The notes beneath the pieces are model-generated. The model ran no database searches, was not told the origin of the DNA, and worked only from the letters and a program-made list of their open reading frames with translations. A stretch of DNA of 37,061 nt. Origin: Chloroflexota bacterium. Its GTDB lineage: Bacteria > Chloroflexota > Dehalococcoidia > DSTF01 > RBG-16-68-14. A program made the translations under genes and the position numbers. Positions 32,348 through 37,061 of the stretch are shown here, piece after piece (the stretch's first letter is position 1; every line of letters begins with the position of its first letter). The DNA lies in assembly GCA_022570885.1 (NCBI GenBank), contig JACZYW010000004.1, positions 1-37,061 on the forward strand. Direction: 5' to 3'.

Positions 32348-33681
32348 CCGAAATATTTACCGCCAGCCAAGTTGAAACTCCGCCAATGGTGGGCGAAGAT
32401 GCTTCGCTCAACGTGGAGCAGGCGGCCTTGGTGCACCGGGTGCATCAACGGCTTATTCAGGACATTGACATGGTGGCGTTGGAACAGCAGCCCCCCGAAG
32501 ACGCTCGCAAGGCCATCGAAGCGACTGTGCGCGCTCTCATAAGCGAGATGGCGAGCGGTCTGTACGGGGAGACGAAAGAGGCGTCTGTGAAGGCGGTCCT
32601 GGACGAAGTAGTCGGACTCGGCCCCATTCAGTACCTAGTCGACGACCAGACGGTATCTGAGATCATGATTAACGCCACTGATGAGGTGTACTTCGAGCGA
32701 GACGGCATCATCTACCTCTCGGCCGCCCGCTTCCGCGACAACGAGCATATCATGCGGATCGTCGAGCGCATCATCGCTCCGCTCGGTCGCCGCGTCGATG
32801 AATCGTCCCCATACGTGGACGCCCGGCTGCCGGACGGCTCGCGGGTGAACGTGGTGATTCCACCCCTCGTCCCGCGCGGACCGACGGTCACCATCCGTAA
32901 GTTCCGCCCAGACATGTATACAGCAGACGACCTGATAGCGAACGGAACGTTTACGGAATCGATCGGGAGCTTCCTACGCGCATGCGTTCGGTTGCGCCTC
33001 AACATGGTACTCTCCGGCGGTACTGGCACCGGCAAGACCACGCTACTGAACGCCATTTCAACGTACCTACCGAGCAGCGAGCGCATCATCACCATCGAGG
33101 ATCCCATAGAGCTGAAGCTGCAGCAGAAGCACGTTATCTCGATGGAGGCCCGCCCGCCGAATATCGAGGGCCACAATCAAGTGACGCAGCGCGATCTGGT
33201 TCGCAATGCGCTTCGCATGCGGCCGGACCGCATCATCGTCGGTGAGGTGCGCGGGCCAGAGGCCTTCGACATGATGCAGGCGATGAACACCGGCCATGAA
33301 GGCTCGATGACGACGGTGCACGCGAACACCACACGAGACGCTCTCGCTCGCATCGAAAACATGATCCTGATGGCGGCGCTGGACCTCCCGATCCGCGCCA
33401 TCCGCGAGCAGATGGCGTCCGCGCTCCACCTAGTCATACAGCTCACGCGCTCTAGCGATGGCCGTCGCCGGGTGACCAACATTGCGGAGATTACCGGCAT
33501 GGAGAGCGACATCGTCACGATGCAAGACCTGTTTCGTTTCGAGCAGACAGGCGTTGATGATCAAGGGCGCGTGCAGGGCGACCTAGTGCCGACGGGCATC
33601 AGGCCTACGTTCGCCGAGTTGTTTGAGCGGTCGGGCGTAGATTTCGACTGGGGTGCGGTAGCAAGGGCGAACTGGGGGTAG
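32344..33681 (+). CDS. tadA: Tad secretion ATPase (TadA/CpaF)
   Basis: A 445-aa type II/IV secretion ATPase that powers pilus extension and perhaps retraction. An N-terminal all-alpha and beta domain ('GLGPIQYLVDDQTVSEIMIN') precedes the RecA core. Walker A is 'GGTGTGKTT' (225-233), the Asp box 'ITIEDPIELKLQ', Walker B 'RIIVGEVRGPEAFDM' and the His box 'TGHEGSMTTVHANTT'. All catalytic motifs are intact and length is normal for CpaF. It overlaps tadZ by 4 bp, and tadB starts 4 bp after its stop. Confidence 0.95.
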   Translation: MTEIFTASQVETPPMVGEDASLNVEQAALVHRVHQRLIQDIDMVALEQQPPEDARKAIEATVRALISEMASGLYGETKEASVKAVLDEVVGLGPIQYLVDDQTVSEIMINATDEVYFERDGIIYLSAARFRDNEHIMRIVERIIAPLGRRVDESSPYVDARLPDGSRVNVVIPPLVPRGPTVTIRKFRPDMYTADDLIANGTFTESIGSFLRACVRLRLNMVLSGGTGTGKTTLLNAISTYLPSSERIITIEDPIELKLQQKHVISMEARPPNIEGHNQVTQRDLVRNALRMRPDRIIVGEVRGPEAFDMMQAMNTGHEGSMTTVHANTTRDALARIENMILMAALDLPIRAIREQMASALHLVIQLTRSSDGRRRVTNIAEITGMESDIVTMQDLFRFEQTGVDDQGRVQGDLVPTGIRPTFAELFERSGVDFDWGAVARANWG

Positions 33682-33685
33682 TACT

Positions 33686-34660
33686 ATGTTGGCATTTGCT
33701 GCAAGTGCGTTTGTATTCCTGGCGATAGTTACCGGGGCCATCGCCGCGTTTGGTCCGAGCCGCTTTGGACGAAGTAAGTCCGAGGAGCGAATCCTCAGTC
33801 TGCAGCCAAAGCAAGGCCCAACGGGAGATAGCTCGATTGGTCCGTCGTTTAAGCGGTCGCACTCATCCATCCCGACGCTTCGCTCACTGCTGAGCGACAG
33901 CGAATGGGCAGAATCGACAGCTCACGACCTGCAGCAGGCGAACGTCCACCTTCGCGTTGGCGAATACCTACTGATACGGTTCATATTGAGTGCGGTTCTC
34001 TTCTTTGTCGTTGTACTGGTGTTCCGGTTTCACCCACTAGGCATAGTGCTTGGGCTGGCCGCCGCGGGAGCCGGATATATGGTGGCCCCCTTCTATCTGC
34101 AGATGTTGCGACGCAGGCGACTGGCCAAGATCGAGAATCAGCTCGTGGAATTCTTGCCAATGCTCGCCTCGTCGCTCCGCTCCGGATTTGCGTTTCAGCA
34201 AGGCGTTGAGCTTGCAGCTCAGCAACTCGATCCGCCGTTGGCTGATGAGCTCATGATCTTACTGAACGATACGAACTTAGGCGCGACGATGGAGGATGCG
34301 CTGCTGCAGATGGGAGAGCGTGTTGGCAGCATTGACTTCGACATGATGATCACAGCGATCCTCGTCCAGCGCAATACCGGTGGCAACTTGGCCGAGGTTC
34401 TTGAGCGGGCCGCGGAGACGCTGCGGGAGCGGGAGCGCGTTCGCGCCGATCTCCAAACGCTGACTGCTTCGGCGCGACTCACCGGCCTCATCTTGTCGGT
34501 ATATCCTGCGCTAGTCGGTTTGCTGTTGTTGCTCATCATGCCTTCTCTCTGGGGTGTGATGTTTACGGAGACGATCGGACGGATCTTCCTCGGCGTTGCT
34601 CTTGGCCTTCAAGGGATCGGTTTCTTGGTCATGCGCCGCGTCATGAGATTCGAGTTTTAG
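33686..34660 (+). CDS. tadB: Tad inner-membrane platform protein TadB
   Basis: A 324-aa GspF/T2SSF-domain membrane protein. It has one N-terminal segment, a pair near residues 95-137 ('LLIRFILSAVLFFVVVLVF'), a cytoplasmic T2SSF domain and a C-terminal segment pair. The T2SSF domain includes 'LVEFLPMLASSLRSGFAFQQGVELAAQQL' and 'ALLQMGERVGSIDFDMMITAI', then 'QRNTGGNLAEVLERAAETLRER'. With TadC it forms the platform on which TadA acts. 'GGGGGTAGT' lies just before the ATG. A linker of about 40 polar residues separates the first membrane segments, longer than many relatives. Confidence 0.92.
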   Translation: MLAFAASAFVFLAIVTGAIAAFGPSRFGRSKSEERILSLQPKQGPTGDSSIGPSFKRSHSSIPTLRSLLSDSEWAESTAHDLQQANVHLRVGEYLLIRFILSAVLFFVVVLVFRFHPLGIVLGLAAAGAGYMVAPFYLQMLRRRRLAKIENQLVEFLPMLASSLRSGFAFQQGVELAAQQLDPPLADELMILLNDTNLGATMEDALLQMGERVGSIDFDMMITAILVQRNTGGNLAEVLERAAETLRERERVRADLQTLTASARLTGLILSVYPALVGLLLLLIMPSLWGVMFTETIGRIFLGVALGLQGIGFLVMRRVMRFEF

Positions 34661-34670
34661 GAGGAAGCGG

Positions 34671-35588
34671 ATGTTACTCGATCTTAGTATCGCAATCTCT
34701 GCCTTCCTCGCGTTCGTCCTCTTCGGGCTCTGGGCGCTCCAGGGCGTCGGTGGCCCGGTGGAGGCTCGGATTCGGGCGTTGGGCCAGGGCCGGACAGGCC
34801 GGGACGGTCAGTCCAGTGAATCGGTGACGTTTCAAGCTCGTATTGTAGCGCCACTCATCGAATCAATCGGCCGCCGAGTAGCGGCAGCGCTACCGGGGGC
34901 CTTCCTGAAGCGGACGGAGCACCAGCTGGTGCTTGCGGGCCAGCCGATGAGTGCAACGACGTTCTACGCCCTCATGTTTTCGATTGGCGCCCTGCTAGCC
35001 GCAGTGTATGTGCTGATGATTGTTACTGTCTACAACGGCCTACCGCCTGTCTTGGCGCTGGTGCCTGGCGTAATCTTCGGCTTCATAGGCATGTACATGG
35101 TGAGCTTCTGGCTATCTTCTCAGGCGCGTTCGAGACGGAAGGCGATGGCGCGGGGGCTGCCCGATTCCATGGACCTGATGACGATCTGTGTGGAAGCCGG
35201 CCTCGGCCTGGACGCCGCCTTCCACCGGGTCTCGGAGAAACAGCGGGGGCCGTTGGTAGACGAGATCCGCCAAATGTTGCGAGAGATTGGCCTTGGGAAA
35301 TCGCGACGCGACGGCTTGCTGGATCTTGCCGACCGCACAGATCTTGAGGAAGTTCGCACCTTCGCCAATGCGGTCATCCAGGCGGAACAGCTAGGCACCA
35401 GCCTTGCCCAAGTCCTGCGGGTTCAGTCTGAGCGCTTGCGCGTTCGGCGCAGACAGCTGGCGGAACAAGAAGCGAGAAAAGCGCCGGTAAAGATGGTGTT
35501 CCCCCTGGTGTTCTGCCTTATGCCATCGCTCTTCATCTTCATCTTAGGGCCGATCGTGGTTAATCTGATCGGTTTTCTGTCCGGCTAA
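34671..35588 (+). CDS. tadC: Tad inner-membrane platform protein TadC
   Basis: A 305-aa T2SSF-domain protein related to TadB. The signature is 'LPDSMDLMTICVEAGLGLDAAFHRVSE', then 'ANAVIQAEQLGTSLAQVLRVQSERLRVRRRQLAEQEARKAPVKMVFPLVFCLMPSLFIFILGPI'. This C-terminal block with the basic stretch and Pro-containing membrane segment is typical of TadC. 'TAGGAGGAAGCGG' precedes the ATG. It overlaps the next gene by one base (TAATG), so that gene is coupled. Confidence 0.92.
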   Translation: MLLDLSIAISAFLAFVLFGLWALQGVGGPVEARIRALGQGRTGRDGQSSESVTFQARIVAPLIESIGRRVAAALPGAFLKRTEHQLVLAGQPMSATTFYALMFSIGALLAAVYVLMIVTVYNGLPPVLALVPGVIFGFIGMYMVSFWLSSQARSRRKAMARGLPDSMDLMTICVEAGLGLDAAFHRVSEKQRGPLVDEIRQMLREIGLGKSRRDGLLDLADRTDLEEVRTFANAVIQAEQLGTSLAQVLRVQSERLRVRRRQLAEQEARKAPVKMVFPLVFCLMPSLFIFILGPIVVNLIGFLSG

Positions 35589-36973
35589 TGAAAGAGCTTG
35601 AGGTCATGGAAACTGAGCGTGTCGCGGAGGACTACTTTGAGGTGCTCGGCTTGCTGCCGACTGCGCCCCATGACCTAGTCGTCGAGGTCTACTGGCATTC
35701 GGCGCATCGGCTCCAAGGAGCAGCCAGCACGGATCCATCTGCGCAAGCCATGCTGGTGCGACTCAACCAAGCGTACGCTTGGTTGACAAACCCAGGCGAC
35801 GACCAGCGCGCCAACCTGCTGCAACATCCGTCGCTTGAGAAGCACTACGAGACTGTTACGACCAAGCGACGGGGCTGGCTGGCGCGTCTTATGAGGGGAG
35901 CGCCGAAACCTGTCCAGGCTTCGCCCAACCACTGGGAATTGCTGGACCTCTTACCATCCGCCTCGCCCGAGCTAGTCAAACTGGCGTACGACTTCTGGCG
36001 CCGCCGGCTGCGCGGCAGCCTGGGCGAAGGCGCCGATCCGGCTCTAGCGAGGCTTTCCGAGGCCTATCAGGCGATCGTAGCGGCGGCAAGCGCTTCACCC
36101 GATCAAGCCGATGCGGGCCTTGAGTCGCTCGACAGCTCGAACGAGGTTCAGCAGCAAGCAGCGAATGAGACCGAACCACCAGCGCTTGCTGACCCGCAGA
36201 CCGACGTGAGCACAGACTCGGAAGAGGTCGAACCACCAGCGCTTGCTGACCCGCAGACCGACGAGAGCATAGACTCGGAAGAGGTCGAAGCGCTGGAAGA
36301 ACAGCCCGCTCGCAGCCCCCGGGCCTCACGAGCCTGGCTGGCCATTGCCTCCACATCCAGAGCAGCCGGTCAGCGGACAAGGCGTTTGCTGGCCGGCGGC
36401 CGGGAGCGGATCGGGAAGTGGGCTTCAGACCCATTTCACGAGTACGACCGCCAGGCGCAGCTCGAACTTGAGCTTCAAATACCGGACATCGGCGATGAGC
36501 GCTTGCGCTCGCTGGCTAGCGTGGTCGAAACTGAGCGCCCCCGCATCGACGAGAACCGTTCTCAGGCCCACCTCGCGCTCCCGTCGAGCACATTCGAAGG
36601 CGACACAGAGGGGCCACTCGAAGGAGTTGCCGAGCGTGATCAGGCAAGTCCTGTAGCCAGGCTTGTCGCGGAGAACGGTATGAGTTGGGCGATAGGCGAG
36701 GAGGCGCTGAGTATTGGCAGCGATCCCACATGCGACATCACGGCCGGTGACGGAACGGCTGACGCGGAGCATGTGACGGCTCGCATCTGGGCCCGAGGCA
36801 AGCAGGTTGTGCTCCACGCATTGGCGCCAGAACCGTCAGTTCTGGTCAATGGGCAGCGCGTGACCTGGGCGATTCTGGAGGATGGCGATGCAGTACAGGT
36901 ATGTGGTATGATGCTTCGATTCGAGGTGTACATAACGGGGGAAGGACGGACAGCAGATGTCGCAGGTGGATAG
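35588..36973 (+). CDS. double J-like / FHA domain protein downstream of tadC
   Basis: A 461-aa soluble protein. Two DnaJ-like helical domains lie at about residues 15-78 ('DYFEVLGLLPTAP', 'RLNQAYAWLTNP') and 115-166 ('HWELLDLLPSASPELVKLAYDFWRRR', 'RLSEAYQAI'). Neither keeps His-Pro-Asp, so Hsp70 stimulation is unlikely. A 19-residue acidic repeat ('EPPALADPQTD') occurs twice at 196-233. The C terminus (about 356-448) is an FHA-like domain with 'LSIGSDPTCDI', where Ser replaces the usual Arg and the 'SxxH' Ser is lost. It is coupled to tadC by TAATG. It may be a scaffold for the Tad platform or for partner proteins; no function is established. Confidence 0.8.
   Translation: MKELEVMETERVAEDYFEVLGLLPTAPHDLVVEVYWHSAHRLQGAASTDPSAQAMLVRLNQAYAWLTNPGDDQRANLLQHPSLEKHYETVTTKRRGWLARLMRGAPKPVQASPNHWELLDLLPSASPELVKLAYDFWRRRLRGSLGEGADPALARLSEAYQAIVAAASASPDQADAGLESLDSSNEVQQQAANETEPPALADPQTDVSTDSEEVEPPALADPQTDESIDSEEVEALEEQPARSPRASRAWLAIASTSRAAGQRTRRLLAGGRERIGKWASDPFHEYDRQAQLELELQIPDIGDERLRSLASVVETERPRIDENRSQAHLALPSSTFEGDTEGPLEGVAERDQASPVARLVAENGMSWAIGEEALSIGSDPTCDITAGDGTADAEHVTARIWARGKQVVLHALAPEPSVLVNGQRVTWAILEDGDAVQVCGMMLRFEVYITGEGRTADVAGG
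36173..36286 (+). repeat. 57-bp tandem repeat inside the J/FHA gene
   Basis: Two in-frame 57-bp units, starting at 36173 and 36230, encode the acidic 19-residue repeat. They differ at only a few positions, so they look recent and could expand or contract without breaking the frame. Confidence 0.75.
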
Positions 36974-37061
36974 CAAGAACCCTAGCGAGAACCACGCACA
37001 ATTGAGCGTTAGCAGAATCATGAAACGTCGCCGAATCGGCGCTTTCGTAGCTGGCAAATGC
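36957..37061 (+). CDS. partial gene, N-terminal 35 codons of an unknown protein
   Basis: An open frame starts with ATG 36957, overlaps the J/FHA gene by 17 bp, and runs off the right edge without a stop. It begins 'MSQVDSKNPSENHAQL' and continues with a basic 'MKRRRIGAF'. 'GAAGGACGG' lies about 10 nt upstream. The overlap suggests one more gene of the same operon. Too little is visible for a family call. Confidence 0.55.
   Translation, partial: MSQVDSKNPSENHAQLSVSRIMKRRRIGAFVAGKC

Overview
This is one contiguous, GC-rich bacterial window with two halves. Bases 1-23,300 form an envelope-glycan region holding nucleotide-sugar enzymes, glycosyltransferases, SAM methyltransferases, a Wzm/Wzt-type ABC exporter and a radical SAM/SPASM enzyme. 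Bases 23,760-37,061 form a Tad (Flp) pilus locus with its own, unusual regulatory and FHA-domain genes. The cpaB-tadZ-tadA-tadB-tadC order, two FHA proteins beside it, no secretin gene in the visible part, and GTG/TTG starts would fit a Chloroflexota-like bacterium. That assignment is inference; the window has no rRNA, tRNA or other taxonomic marker gene. I saw no IS element, CRISPR array or tRNA.

Glycan half. On the plus strand are a polyprenyl-phosphate-type GT2, a nucleotide-sugar 6-dehydrogenase, an SDR epimerase/reductase and a methyltransferase, then two tandem GT-C-like membrane proteins. A minus-strand UPF0104-type membrane protein and a frameshifted methyltransferase follow. A plus-strand radical SAM/SPASM protein converges on a minus-strand four-gene operon: wzm-like permease, wzt-like ATPase, a methyltransferase/beta-sandwich/coiled-coil fusion, and a second methyltransferase. 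Across a divergent promoter region lie a GT2, an epimerase, rmlD and a methyltransferase that is the intact paralog of the frameshifted one. A minus-strand methyltransferase and three tandem paralogous GT-B glycosyltransferases follow, then a DUF192 protein. Together they look like synthesis, modification, end-capping and export of a surface polysaccharide or glycan.

Tad half. A membrane vWA-FHA protein is followed by three signalling-like genes: two OmpR-type winged-helix regulators whose receiver domains lack the phosphoacceptor Asp, and one receiver/GHKL-like protein with no visible phosphoacceptor His. Next come the Flp pilin, TadE, TadG, CpaB, TadZ, TadA, TadB and TadC, then a protein with two J-like domains and an FHA domain, and the first 35 codons of one more gene.

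The most interesting signals are non-coding and regulatory. A 52-bp element (46/52 identical) lies upstream of both the first atypical regulator and the pilin gene. A separate 13-bp motif (12/13) lies upstream of the vWA-FHA gene and the second regulator. A perfect 13-bp direct repeat has a 21-bp period. A 12-bp-stem hairpin separates flp from tadE. With the Asp-less receivers and Arg-less FHA domains, this suggests a pilus regulon controlled by proteins that no longer use classical phosphorelay chemistry. That is a hypothesis from sequence reading only.
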